DNA of 64,000 nucleotides, from positions 24,001 through 88,000 of the forward strand of contig JABCTZ010000026.1 of assembly GCA_018238155.1 (NCBI GenBank), in the 5' to 3' direction. Shown piece by piece: positions 45,474 through 54,688 of this stretch (within the stretch, counting starts at the first letter, position 1; every line of letters begins with the position of its first letter). Below the pieces are notes generated by a model. The model did not search any database and was not told where the DNA came from. It was given only the letters and a program-made list of their open reading frames with translations. The position numbers and the translations under genes were made by a program. Source of the stretch: Candidatus Heimdallarchaeota archaeon. Its GTDB lineage: Archaea > Asgardarchaeota > Heimdallarchaeia > JABLTI01.

Positions 45474-46607
45474 TTATTTTTTCTCAACCATTTTTCTATT
45501 GATTGCTATACTTGAAAGTATATTAACTATTTTTTCGCTAGAATTTCCAGATCCATAAGGATGTTCGCACTCTCTAATCTTATCCTTGTGTTTCTCAGTT
45601 AAGCTTAATTTTATGGCGTTCAAGATTTCTTTCTTGTTATTGGAGACATCAAGAACATAGTCAGCTTTTTCTCTATTCAGTTGCCGGGTACCAATATTAA
45701 CTACTGCAATCTTCATTGCGGGAGCTTCGATAATTCCACTACTAGAATTTCCTATTATAACATCAGAACAGGCCATAATCCCAAGGTACAAATCCCGTGG
45801 TATATTCTTATAGGTTTTCAGAAATGGAAGTGTTTCATATTCTTTGATGACCTTGATCATCGCTCTTCCACCTGCATCTGAATTCGGATAAATCAAGATG
45901 CATTGTTTCTTGAGTTCAGAAATCGCTTCTAGAGTTTCTTTAATTTGGTTTGCACTTTCTTCAACTTCAAATGTATTTGGATGTTGAACAACTAATAATA
46001 ATTCCTCATCTGGATTAATACCTAGTTTCTTTACAACCTTCTCTTTAGAAGCATATTCTTTAACGTAAATTGGATTAAGACCAGGAGCTCCGACAACGTA
46101 AATATTCTCTGGTCTTTCATCCATAGCGATTATTCTTTCTCTGCTCTTTTTTGTAGCAGGTAAATGAATACTAGCAATCTTTGTTATCGCATTTCGATTC
46201 AAATCATCTATTGTACCCGATTGCTCGCCACCATGTAAATGTGCAGTTGGGATATTCATGTGAGAGGCAGCAATAGCTGCTGCAAGCATTTCCCCTCTGT
46301 CTCCTAGAAGAAGAACAATATCGGGTTTTTTCTCAGTAAAGCCTTTGGTGAATCCTATAATTGCCTTACCAATTAATCGAGCCATCGCTGCTCCTGTATC
46401 TTCATTTTCTAGAGATTCGATTTCAACATCTACTTTGAAACCTAATTCTTTGATCAAATTAATTGTACGACCAAATTCTTCAGATAAGTGCATTCCTGTC
46501 GCAAAAAGTGATAACTCAAGATTGGGTTCAGCGATTATTTTTTTAATAATTGGAATATAAATACCGAAATCAGCTCTTGTTCCCGTAATTATACAAATTT
46601 TTCTCAT
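45474..46607 (-). CDS. NeuC/LegG-type hydrolysing UDP-GlcNAc 2-epimerase
   Basis: A 377-residue epimerase of the NeuC/LegG branch, which removes UDP while inverting C2 to release a mannosamine-type sugar. The start RKICIITGTRADFGIY, LLLGDRGEMLAAA, the HLHGGEQSGTIDD motif and the late GNSSSGIIEAP motif are characteristic and distinguish it from the WecB-like enzyme at 33546. AAGGTG upstream of ATG 46607 sets the start. It lies 26 bases after the neuB stop. In legionaminate synthesis this enzyme gives 2,4-diacetamido-2,4,6-trideoxymannose. Confidence 0.92.
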   Translation of the reverse strand: MRKICIITGTRADFGIYIPIIKKIIAEPNLELSLFATGMHLSEEFGRTINLIKELGFKVDVEIESLENEDTGAAMARLIGKAIIGFTKGFTEKKPDIVLLLGDRGEMLAAAIAASHMNIPTAHLHGGEQSGTIDDLNRNAITKIASIHLPATKKSRERIIAMDERPENIYVVGAPGLNPIYVKEYASKEKVVKKLGINPDEELLLVVQHPNTFEVEESANQIKETLEAISELKKQCILIYPNSDAGGRAMIKVIKEYETLPFLKTYKNIPRDLYLGIMACSDVIIGNSSSGIIEAPAMKIAVVNIGTRQLNREKADYVLDVSNNKKEILNAIKLSLTEKHKDKIRECEHPYGSGNSSEKIVNILSSIAINRKMVEKK

Positions 46608-46633
46608 ACTATTTGCACCTTTGCAGTCGAAGC

Positions 46634-47680
46634 TTAAATCATATCCCAAGTTATTACTTGATCTATTTCAATATCAATTCTCGTTTGCTGTCCTAAAACA
46701 ATTTTCCAATATTTGGGAGAAATGCCTTTACCAGGTCTTTTTACTGTTAACATTTCTTCTGTGAGAACTGTTCCTTTAGGGATGGCAATAGAAGCGGTTA
46801 TGCTTTTTCTAGCAACAGCTTTAATTGGAATTTCATTTGAAAGTAAACGTTTTACAGGACTGCCCATTGATGCTTCAACATTTCTAATTCCATCAATCAT
46901 TGCTTTCATTTCTTGTGGTTCAAGAGAAGCTTTGTGATCAGGTCCTGGAAGATTTTTATCTAAAGTGAAATGCTTTTCAATAACTTTCGCTCCAAGAGCA
47001 ACTGCTGCGATTGGTACAGCTATCCCAGGTGTATGGTCTGAGAAACCTATTAGTACGTCGAAGGCCTGTTGGAAAGTTTGCAATACTCTTAGATGAACAT
47101 CCTCGAATTTTGCTGGATAACTAGTTACACAATGAAGAAGAAGAATATCATCACAACCTCCTTCACGAACCCATTTTATGGATTCCTCCACATCACCTAG
47201 ACTTGACATACCTGAAGAAAGTATTACTGGAGTATTCAATTTAGCAATCATTGTTAGTAATGGGTAGTTATCTACATCACCAGAGCCAATTTTGAAAGCG
47301 GAAGTTTTAAGCTCTTGCAACAATTTTGCACTTTCAATGCCATAAGGAGTTGAGAAACATTCGATTGTTTTATCCTTACAATAACCAAAAACTTTCTTTG
47401 TGTCTTCTTTTGAAAGTTCTAACTTCTTGAGCATATCATATTGAGTTTCATCTTTATCAGTTAGATCTTTTTGATAAGCAGCTTTCGGCGCATCTTTCTG
47501 AGCCAAATTTTCTGCTTTGAATGTTTGGAATTTGATTGCATTTGCTCCAAACTCTATTGCTGCATCAACCATCTTATAAGCAGTTGCTAAATCGCCATTA
47601 TGATTAACACCAGCTTCAGCAATAATAAAAGCAGGATGATTTTTTCCAACTAATGTCTTACCAATTTTTACTTCCTTCAT
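46634..47680 (-). CDS. NeuB/LegI nonulosonic acid synthase
   Basis: A 348-residue canonical NeuB/LegI. TIM barrel with IIAEAGVNHNGD, AIKFQTFKAENL, FSTPYG, FKIGSGDV, LSSGMSS, IGFSDHTPGI and IEKHFTLDKNLPGPDHKASLEP, then a SAF domain with AVARKSITASIAIPKGTVL. It condenses phosphoenolpyruvate with a mannosamine-type sugar. GAGGAAG upstream of ATG 47680 sets the start (an ATG at 47749 would add 23 atypical residues). First gene of a neuB-neuC-neuD-like operon reading leftward, divergent from the aminotransferase-dehydratase pair. CapD and DegT genes next door favour a 6-deoxy diamino sugar product over sialic acid. Confidence 0.94.
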   Translation of the reverse strand: MKEVKIGKTLVGKNHPAFIIAEAGVNHNGDLATAYKMVDAAIEFGANAIKFQTFKAENLAQKDAPKAAYQKDLTDKDETQYDMLKKLELSKEDTKKVFGYCKDKTIECFSTPYGIESAKLLQELKTSAFKIGSGDVDNYPLLTMIAKLNTPVILSSGMSSLGDVEESIKWVREGGCDDILLLHCVTSYPAKFEDVHLRVLQTFQQAFDVLIGFSDHTPGIAVPIAAVALGAKVIEKHFTLDKNLPGPDHKASLEPQEMKAMIDGIRNVEASMGSPVKRLLSNEIPIKAVARKSITASIAIPKGTVLTEEMLTVKRPGKGISPKYWKIVLGQQTRIDIEIDQVITWDMI

Positions 47681-47887
47681 TTTGTTCTTCCTCACTCTTA
47701 TGATGGAATAATGAGTTTTTGCTTGTTTAATTACTTTCTTCTCGCTCAATAAATTTAACTGAACTGCTATGGATAAAATCTAATTTAAGTCAAACGATTG
47801 TTAGGAACATAGTAATAAATAAATAACTAGACTTGAATCTACAATAACATAAGTGAAAAAGTATCTAACATCAAGGAGATGACAATA

Positions 47888-49021
47888 GTGGCATGGAAAA
47901 TACCTTTGTTTAAAATCTATTGGGATGAAGATGATGTAGAAGCAGTTTCTAACGTTATCAGAAGAGGAACATATTGGGCTAATGGTAAAGAAATTCCTGA
48001 ATTTGAAGAAGAAATTGCTAAATTTGTAGGGACAAAATATGCAGTAGCTTTTAATTCAGGGACATCTGCTCTTCATGCTTTGTTTCTAGCTTATGATATT
48101 CAATCATCAGAGGTTATCGTTCCATCCTTCACATTTATAGCTACCGCGAATTCAGTTTTGATGGCAAATGGGAAAGTAGTTTTCGCGGAAGTAGAAACAG
48201 ACAGCTTTGGTTTAGATGCAAATGATGTTAATGAAAAAATTAACAAGAAAACAAAAGCAATTATGCCAGTGCATATTGCAGGGCAACCGTGTAAGGATAT
48301 TAAAGAATTAACTGATATTGCTCAAGATAAGAATTTATTACTTCTAGAAGATGCTGCTCAAACTCTAGGATCATACAATAAATATGGAAAATCAGGTGCT
48401 TTTGGTGATGCTGCCATGTTTAGCTTCTGTCAAAATAAAGTTATAACAACAGGAGAAGGTGGTCTGTTAGTTCTTGATGATGAGAAAATCTATGAAAAAT
48501 TGAAGCTTATTCGATCACATGGTCGACTGGAAAGTTCAAAAAATGATTATTTTTCTAATATAAATGATAACGAGTATATTCAAATTGGATTTAATTTCAG
48601 AATGTCAAGTATGACAGCAGCACTTGGATTGGCACAATATCGAAAAATCTCAAAAGTTCTTGAAATAAGAAAGCAAAAGGCAGCATATCTCAACGAACAT
48701 TTAGGGAAACTAGAAGGACTAACAGTACCTAAAGCATTTAACGATGCAAATCATATCTATCAACTTTATATTCTAAGATTTGCAGAGAATAATTTGAGAG
48801 ACAAAGTGCAACAACATCTGCAAGATAAGGGCGTTATGTCCAAAGTCTACTTCAATCCCATTCACCTAAAGGAATTTTATCGAAAAACATTTAGTTACAA
48901 AGAAGGAGATTTGCCAGTAACTGAAGATTTGTCAACCAAAGTCTTATCTTTGCCAATGTTTAATGATCTGACAACAGATGAAATGGATTACATGATTGAC
49001 AGTATAAAGGAAGTGTTATGA
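47888..49021 (+). CDS. DegT/DnrJ/EryC1-family PLP sugar aminotransferase (LegC-like)
   Basis: A 377-residue PLP-dependent aminotransferase acting on NDP-4-keto sugars. The substrate-site region FNSGTSALHAL, the LLEDAAQ motif for PLP binding and the catalytic lysine region FSFCQNKVITTGEGG are intact. AAGGAG nine bases before the GTG at 47888 favours it over an ATG at 47879 that abuts the binding site. It overlaps the dehydratase gene junction directly (stop 49019-49021, next start 49022), so the two catalyse successive steps: 4,6-dehydration then C4 amination. A C-terminal fragment of a paralogue lies at 38381. Confidence 0.93.
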   Translation: MAWKIPLFKIYWDEDDVEAVSNVIRRGTYWANGKEIPEFEEEIAKFVGTKYAVAFNSGTSALHALFLAYDIQSSEVIVPSFTFIATANSVLMANGKVVFAEVETDSFGLDANDVNEKINKKTKAIMPVHIAGQPCKDIKELTDIAQDKNLLLLEDAAQTLGSYNKYGKSGAFGDAAMFSFCQNKVITTGEGGLLVLDDEKIYEKLKLIRSHGRLESSKNDYFSNINDNEYIQIGFNFRMSSMTAALGLAQYRKISKVLEIRKQKAAYLNEHLGKLEGLTVPKAFNDANHIYQLYILRFAENNLRDKVQQHLQDKGVMSKVYFNPIHLKEFYRKTFSYKEGDLPVTEDLSTKVLSLPMFNDLTTDEMDYMIDSIKEVL

Positions 49022-50095
49022 GTGAACGTTGATGAGAAAGAGCTAAAAAATGTCTTCAAAGGTAAAAAAATCTTAGTAACTGGTGGTACAGGTTCAATTG
49101 GTAGTCAGATTGTTTTTAGATTGCTTAAATATGAGCCAGAAGTAATTCGTGTGTTTGCCAATGATGAAAATGCTATTTTCCTTATGCAACAAGAATTGAA
49201 AGACCATGACAATCTACGTTTTCTATTAGGAGATATCAGAGATAGTAAGCGATTAATTAGAGCACTAGAAGATATTGAGATAGTTTTTCATGCAGCAGCA
49301 TTAAAGCATGTTCCCCTTTGTGAGTACAATCCATTTGAAGCTGTACAAACGAACGTTCTAGGTACCCAGAATTTGATTGATGCAGCATTAAAAGTAGGAG
49401 TGAAGAAGGTAATCAACATAAGTACGGATAAAGCTGTAAATCCTGCAAATACAATGGGAGCTACTAAATTATTAGCTGAAAAGTTAATAATTGATGCTAA
49501 CTTTTATCGAGGAGATAAAGAGACAGTTTTTGCAAATGTAAGATTTGGCAATGTTTTATACTCAAGAGGATCTGTTCTTCGAATCTTTGAAGAAGAAATC
49601 ATCAATAATAAGCCAATAACAGTCACAGATCCAAATATGACAAGGTTCATGATGTCAATTACAGATACAATTAATTTAGTTTTTAAAGCAACACAAATGG
49701 CTCTAAATGGTGAAATCTTCATTTTAAAAATGCCTGTAATAAGAACGGGTGATTTGGCTACTGCTGTTATCGAGAAAACAACTAAAGAGTTGGGGAAAAA
49801 GAAGAGTGATGTCAAAATAGTTGAGGTAGGCAGACGTCCTGGTGAAAAGGTATTCGAAGAGCTTATGACAGAAACAGAAGCAGGTTTTGCCTTAGAAACT
49901 GAAGAGATGTTTATCGTGTTACCACAGCTGAATATTCATGGTTTAATAATGGACCCTGTAGAGTATAAGAATTCGAAGGAAACCGAAATACATCGTTATG
50001 CCTCATCAGATTTTGAACCTCTATCTAAAGATGAGATAATTAAATTACTAATTAAAAGCAGAGAAAATAGTACGTTAGAGTTCTTAAAAAATTAA
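49022..50095 (+). CDS. CapD/FnlA-type NDP-sugar 4,6-dehydratase (LegB-like)
   Basis: A 357-residue soluble extended SDR. Cofactor motif LVTGGTGSIGSQI (near 18-30), LGDIRD, AALKHVPLCE, and the active site STDKAVNPANTMGATK. The last shows Met where classical SDRs have Tyr (S-M-K triad), the state also found in WbpM/CapD dehydratases. C-terminal RRPGEKVFEELMT is family-typical. There are no membrane helices, unlike full-length WbpM. The start is a GTG with GGAAGTG upstream. It probably dehydrates UDP- or GDP-GlcNAc for the adjacent aminotransferase. Confidence 0.9.
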   Translation: MNVDEKELKNVFKGKKILVTGGTGSIGSQIVFRLLKYEPEVIRVFANDENAIFLMQQELKDHDNLRFLLGDIRDSKRLIRALEDIEIVFHAAALKHVPLCEYNPFEAVQTNVLGTQNLIDAALKVGVKKVINISTDKAVNPANTMGATKLLAEKLIIDANFYRGDKETVFANVRFGNVLYSRGSVLRIFEEEIINNKPITVTDPNMTRFMMSITDTINLVFKATQMALNGEIFILKMPVIRTGDLATAVIEKTTKELGKKKSDVKIVEVGRRPGEKVFEELMTETEAGFALETEEMFIVLPQLNIHGLIMDPVEYKNSKETEIHRYASSDFEPLSKDEIIKLLIKSRENSTLEFLKN

Positions 50096-50211
50096 CAAAA
50101 ATCTCATCCAAACTTTTTGGCAAAGATTATATGTGAAACCCTTATCAAACATAGCAAAATAGAGAATAAGTTTTATAAGGATTTTAGGCAAATTATTTTT
50201 TGTGATTTATC

Positions 50212-51327
50212 ATGAAATATTGTAAAAAGTGTGTGATGCCGGATACACGACCATACATTACATTTGATGATGAGGGTATTTGTTATCCTTGCAGACATTA
50301 CGAGGAAAGAAAGAACAAAGATTGGGATAAAAGATGGGGCGAATTGGAAGCTCTTGCAGATAAGCATAGAGGACGAAATGGCGATTCATATGATATGCTC
50401 ATCGCTGCGAGTAGTGGAAAAGATAGTTATTTCAAAACCTATATTTTCAAAGAAAAATTGAACATGAATCCACTTCTTGTTTCAGTTGATAATTTCAGCT
50501 GGACAGATACAGGCAGACAAAATTATGATAATCTCAGTGATGAATTTGGCGTTGATATTCTTCTAATGTCCATGAATCGAAGAACTGCTCGAAAGATGCT
50601 CAAATTTGGATTAGAGAAGCAGTTAATTCCAACATGGTATTGGGATAAGGCAGTATATGCATATCCATTACAGATGAGCATCAAATTAGGTGTTCCTTTA
50701 GTTTTCTGGGGTGAAAATACTAGCTTTGAACGTGGTGGACCAATAAAGGAAGACATACCTGATGCACTTGTTCAGCTCAAAAATGATGTAGTAAAACCTG
50801 TTCCTTGGGATTATTGGTTAGCTGAAGGAGTTACTATGAAGGATTTGAACCCAGCTGTGTATCCAAGTATGGACGAAATCAATAAAGCCAAAGTGGAAGC
50901 TCGTTTCCTAAGCTATTATGTACCATGGAGTGACCATGAAAATTATAAAACGATGAAAAAACGTAGTTTCCAATCACTTGATGATACTGGCGAATGGAAA
51001 AGAGAAGGTATCCACATGTTTCCATGGTTACAAGTTGATACTATTGGTTATCTTGTACATTGTTGGTTTAAGTTCATCAAATTCGGTCATTGGGTTGTCA
51101 GTGACTATACGAGTTTAGAGATCAGAGAAGGTCGAATGACTCGAGATGAAGCTGTTAAATTTGTCAATGAGGAAGAATACAAACTTGATCCAAAGATGCT
51201 TGCAGACTTTTTAGAATTCATTCACTATAAAGAAGAAGATTTCTGGAAATTAGTTGATAAATTTGCCAATCATGATATCGTAGAGAAACGTGATGGTGTC
51301 TACAGATTAAAACAACCTATGAAATAA
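50212..51327 (+). CDS. N-acetyl sugar amidotransferase (PseA/WbpG/PtmG family)
   Basis: A 371-residue ATP-pyrophosphatase family enzyme that introduces an acetamidino group on an N-acetyl sugar. It starts with the zinc-binding KYCKKCVMPDTRPYI and CYPCRHYE, then the PP-loop AASSGKDSYF (about 65-74). The rest is collinear with PseA/WbpG proteins. No HisH/HisF-like ammonia-supplying partners are nearby, as in Campylobacter-type systems. GTGAT precedes the ATG, and a TTTTATAAGG box lies about 45 bases upstream, so it is transcribed separately. It suggests an amidinated nonulosonate, for instance on surface glycoprotein. Confidence 0.92.
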   Translation: MKYCKKCVMPDTRPYITFDDEGICYPCRHYEERKNKDWDKRWGELEALADKHRGRNGDSYDMLIAASSGKDSYFKTYIFKEKLNMNPLLVSVDNFSWTDTGRQNYDNLSDEFGVDILLMSMNRRTARKMLKFGLEKQLIPTWYWDKAVYAYPLQMSIKLGVPLVFWGENTSFERGGPIKEDIPDALVQLKNDVVKPVPWDYWLAEGVTMKDLNPAVYPSMDEINKAKVEARFLSYYVPWSDHENYKTMKKRSFQSLDDTGEWKREGIHMFPWLQVDTIGYLVHCWFKFIKFGHWVVSDYTSLEIREGRMTRDEAVKFVNEEEYKLDPKMLADFLEFIHYKEEDFWKLVDKFANHDIVEKRDGVYRLKQPMK

Positions 51328-51340
51328 TTAACAAGAAATC

Positions 51341-51372
51341 AAAGTACTTTTTAGTACTTTTTCTTTTTTTAT
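51341..51372 (+). terminator. perfect hairpin with T-run
   Basis: AAAGTACT and AGTACTTT form a perfect eight-pair stem with a TTTT loop (51341-51360), followed by TTCTTTTTTTAT. It lies 14 bases after the amidotransferase stop and is a clear terminator-like structure. Confidence 0.7.
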
Positions 51373-51395
51373 TTCGAATTCCATTTGGTGAGAAA

Positions 51396-52610
51396 ATGCC
51401 TGAGAAAAAAACAATCATATTTACATCGGCTTATAGTTACCTTTCAAATCCTCAATATTATTCCTTTGTTGATAAATTAAATGATATCAAAAAGGTTTAC
51501 TTGCACGTTAAGGATCCACTTAGCGTAGTATTTGATGAGAAATTGATTAAGAAGGATGAGATATTACGTTATTTTGATGAGTATATTGAAATTGATTATA
51601 ATTTAAAAGAAGAGCTTCTCAAAGTTTATGAGGAACGACAAGGTTTCTGGAAACGAATATCTTTCAAGATCATTAAACCATATTATGATTACAAAAAACG
51701 ACTTCTTAGCCATCTTGACCAAATCAAACCTGATGCTATTGTTACATGTTCAGATATGACTGTCAGCGATAGAGTGATCAGTGATTGGTGTAGAAAGAAA
51801 AGAAAATCACAGATAATACTTCAAAACTGCTTTATTGATAACATCAATTATACAAAATACAATTTTAGACATAATGTAAGATATTTTTTCTTTAACAAAT
51901 TACTCAGAGCTCCTTTGTATATAAAACAACATCTCTATGGTAGTGAAAATTACAAAAGCCATTTATTACTGTGGAGTGATTACTACATTTTAGACCCCAA
52001 GAGAAAAAATACTCATTTCATTGGGAATGCTGTTTTTGACAAACTATTCCAACAATTCTCCAAAAAGAAGAAAAAATCAGATATTATTACAATTTGTACT
52101 CAACCACTAGACGAATTATTCAGTGTTAAAATATTTGATGAAGTCAACAAATACTTCAAAATTGCACTGGAAAAATTCCCAAATGTTTCTTTTTATATGA
52201 AAGTACATCCAAGAGAGGAGATTTCCAAATATCAAAAAATCTTTCCTGAAAAGAAATACACGAATGTAAAAGTAGTCAAAGATTATAATCTGCATGAATT
52301 GCTCATGAAATCCTTTGGTCAAATATCAATCAATTCCTTTACTTCTTTTGAAGCAGCAGCTCTTGGAATCCCGATAATCATTCTTAATCCAAACGATGAA
52401 ATTAATACTTATGATCACTTCAGGGAAGAAATCGACATCCGTATTAGAAAACCAGAAGAGATATCTGAAGCAATTAAAACAATTCAATCTAATGATTATT
52501 GGGAATTGTTTTTAAAAAAGAGAGACAAGTACTTTAATAAAATGCTATATTTTACCGATGGCAAAAGCAATGAACGAACAGCAGCAAAAATAAGAGAATT
52601 AGCTGCTTAA
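51396..52610 (+). CDS. GT-B surface glycan transferase (CDP-glycerol/sialyltransferase-like)
   Basis: A 404-residue soluble protein. The N-terminal half is unrecognised (includes KPDAIVTCSDMTVSDR and IILQNCFIDN). The C-terminal half resembles the family at 38990: ITICTQPLDELF, SFYMKVHPREE and SINSFTSFEAAALGIPIIILNP, the typical nucleotide-binding end of polysaccharide GT-B enzymes. It could transfer the activated nonulosonate. GGTGAG stands just before the ATG. It overlaps by four bases, convergently, with the pseudogene that follows. Confidence 0.7.
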   Translation: MPEKKTIIFTSAYSYLSNPQYYSFVDKLNDIKKVYLHVKDPLSVVFDEKLIKKDEILRYFDEYIEIDYNLKEELLKVYEERQGFWKRISFKIIKPYYDYKKRLLSHLDQIKPDAIVTCSDMTVSDRVISDWCRKKRKSQIILQNCFIDNINYTKYNFRHNVRYFFFNKLLRAPLYIKQHLYGSENYKSHLLLWSDYYILDPKRKNTHFIGNAVFDKLFQQFSKKKKKSDIITICTQPLDELFSVKIFDEVNKYFKIALEKFPNVSFYMKVHPREEISKYQKIFPEKKYTNVKVVKDYNLHELLMKSFGQISINSFTSFEAAALGIPIIILNPNDEINTYDHFREEIDIRIRKPEEISEAIKTIQSNDYWELFLKKRDKYFNKMLYFTDGKSNERTAAKIRELAA

Positions 52611-53122
52611 GATTTTTCTTTATTAAATTCCCAAATATGATCACAATACTTACTGCCTTTTACAATTTCATTTTCTCTTAAGAAAATAACACCAGGTAAA
52701 ACATTCTTGGTAAATACTGAATCGGATAAACAGAAGGCATATGCTAAATCATCTATCCCGTCATCAATAAAGACTTCATAAATTGGACATCTGTTGTACT
52801 TGACTTAAGCTTCGTTTTTGAGGATTCAATTATCTCAAGATAAGGAGTTTTTGCAGCGTAATCTTCATAAAAAGCACGAAAACAATCAAAGCATCCTTGT
52901 GATTTTTCCTTGGTATTTCCGAGAACTTTTTCATAAATTTTAGTCATATATCTTGCAAAAGCATCGGTTGCAATTTTGAATGCTTCGTCATGGTTTAGAT
53001 TAGCTTTTAAAGCTGCAAGTAAAGATTGAGTAGATAAGGATTTCTCATTCTTTCTGTTATATATTTCATCTTTTGATTTTTGACGTTCAATATAATCAAA
53101 TCAATTCATTGATTTTGTTCAT
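52607..53122 (-). pseudogene. frameshifted L-2-amino-thiazoline-4-carboxylate hydrolase-like gene
   Basis: The minus strand starts at ATG 53122 (MNKINELI), shifts frame near 53095 and continues DYIERQKSKDEIYNRK to about 52805. It shifts again to NRCPIYEVFIDDGIDDLA, then AFCLSDSVF and GSKYCDHIWEF, ending at 52607. The CP..EVF..G...L...FC..D pattern matches the ATC hydrolase-like family. At least two frameshifts disrupt it. If translated, only fragments would form. It is out of place functionally inside a glycan locus. Confidence 0.7.
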
Positions 53123-53169
53123 TTTAATACTATTTCTTCAATTTAAGATAACAATATTATGAATATTTA

Positions 53170-54255
53170 CTACAACATTTTCAAAACTATTTCCTTAATA
53201 CCATTGAAATCATCAAGATATTTCTCAGGAGGATCATTAGTATTCCATTTTTCCAAATCAATTTGCTTTTTAAAAGAAAGTTTCCTATATTGTGAAACGT
53301 TGATACGAAAATATCTTAGTTTAATAGAAAGCATTCTAGCTAATTTTCTAAACCAATTGACAGTTTTTTCTTTATTAACAACTATATGATTTTGAATGTA
53401 AGCTTCCATTCCATCTTTGATGGTTTTCTCAGCGTCTTGAATAGTAATTTCTTGCTTTTTAGTTAGATGATTGACTAGGCATTCATTAAATTTCTGAAAT
53501 TTCTCATCATAAGTACCATTCTTTATGAAATGGTCTAGTCTGGAATACCTCGATGTTGATGAGTTTACTATTGATTCCCGTGCACCAAAAAGAATGTCCA
53601 AAGTTTGTACTTTCCCATGTATAATTGTAAGCATATCTAATAATATTTCACCAAATCTAACATCACTTGTGTTTTGAAGAACTTCTTTGTAAATCATTTG
53701 TAGAAAATCAGTTTGGTGAATGTAATAAATGGTGGGAAAATAATTTGTAAAATGAATGTTCAATCGGTCTTTTGGTTCTGGGGAGGTAATTGTCATATGG
53801 TTTTCTATTTTTTCTGAAAAGAAGAGATATTTTAGCCAATAGAATGTTTTTTTTGTGTTGCTTCGTTTTAGTGCTAAGAAATCATAATAGTAACCACCAG
53901 CTGCAGTAAATTCAGGATTCCTCTGGAGAAAGTCAATGCATTTCTTCATCGAATTAGGTGTAATAAAGTCATCATCTGCACATAATACACAATACTTGGT
54001 GGTTACTGAATTAATAGCTTCAAGAAATTTACGAAAAGGATTAACATCGACTGGGAATGAAAGATATTTTATATTCAATTTTGGAAATGCTGAGATTGTT
54101 TTTTCATTTAGAGTTTTTTTTTCCTTTGTACTGGAATCAGCTATAATTATTTGGTATTCAATTTCATGTTTATTGTAGTAAGTCAACAAACGGTAGAGAT
54201 ATTTATGACGGTTATATGTTGGAATTATCAGTGAAAGATTGTATTCAGAAACCAA
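53170..54255 (-). CDS. family 2 glycosyltransferase (TIGR00180-like)
   Basis: A 361-residue GT-A enzyme. LSLIIPTYNRHKYL at the N-terminus, IIIADSST, and the metal motif CADDDFITPNSMKK (near 90-103). A long C-terminal helical part (about 230-361) follows. TIGR00180-type transferases are frequent in polysaccharide loci. The start is a TTG eight bases after AAGGTG. It lies alone between a pseudogene and an intergenic gap. Sugar specificity unknown. Confidence 0.82.
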   Translation of the reverse strand: MVSEYNLSLIIPTYNRHKYLYRLLTYYNKHEIEYQIIIADSSTKEKKTLNEKTISAFPKLNIKYLSFPVDVNPFRKFLEAINSVTTKYCVLCADDDFITPNSMKKCIDFLQRNPEFTAAGGYYYDFLALKRSNTKKTFYWLKYLFFSEKIENHMTITSPEPKDRLNIHFTNYFPTIYYIHQTDFLQMIYKEVLQNTSDVRFGEILLDMLTIIHGKVQTLDILFGARESIVNSSTSRYSRLDHFIKNGTYDEKFQKFNECLVNHLTKKQEITIQDAEKTIKDGMEAYIQNHIVVNKEKTVNWFRKLARMLSIKLRYFRINVSQYRKLSFKKQIDLEKWNTNDPPEKYLDDFNGIKEIVLKML

Positions 54256-54688
54256 ATTTTAGTCACCTTATCAGAGGAAAATCTATGCAATGAACTTTAT
54301 ATATACATTAAGTTATTAAAATTGTTTACTAATTTTACTGCAAATATCAATAGTGAATTTGTCAATTCATTCAATATATATACCATGCAAATTTTAACGC
54401 TAGTCCAAATAAGAGTGATAACTCTTCTCTGTCCTTTTTTTTACTCAATTCTTATTGGAGTGGGTATTTCAAGAGTAATTTTTTTTGTTGCCTTGTTTCT
54501 TTGTCGGAACAATTACTATCAGAGACTACTCAAAAGACCATGAGAAAATGAGATAATAGAAAAAAGTTTTCGAGAAGACTGGTAGGAATAGCTATTATCT
54601 ACAAATGAACCAATGACCAAATTTTTTTATATCTAGGTAGAATCTTAAAATACCAAAAACATGAACAACAATAAAGTAGGTGTTAATA
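54256..54688. other. intergenic stretch
   Basis: Very A/T-rich. A 73-codon open frame at 54322-54543 has no ribosome binding site and a composition typical of random A/T-rich frames, so it is not called. A TTTTTATAT box near 54626-54634 probably serves the methyltransferase downstream. Confidence 0.35.

Noticed and set aside
54322..54543. 73-codon open frame on the plus strand
   Set aside because: No ribosome binding site, Phe/Ile/Leu-biased composition as expected of random A/T-rich frames, and no recognisable pattern.
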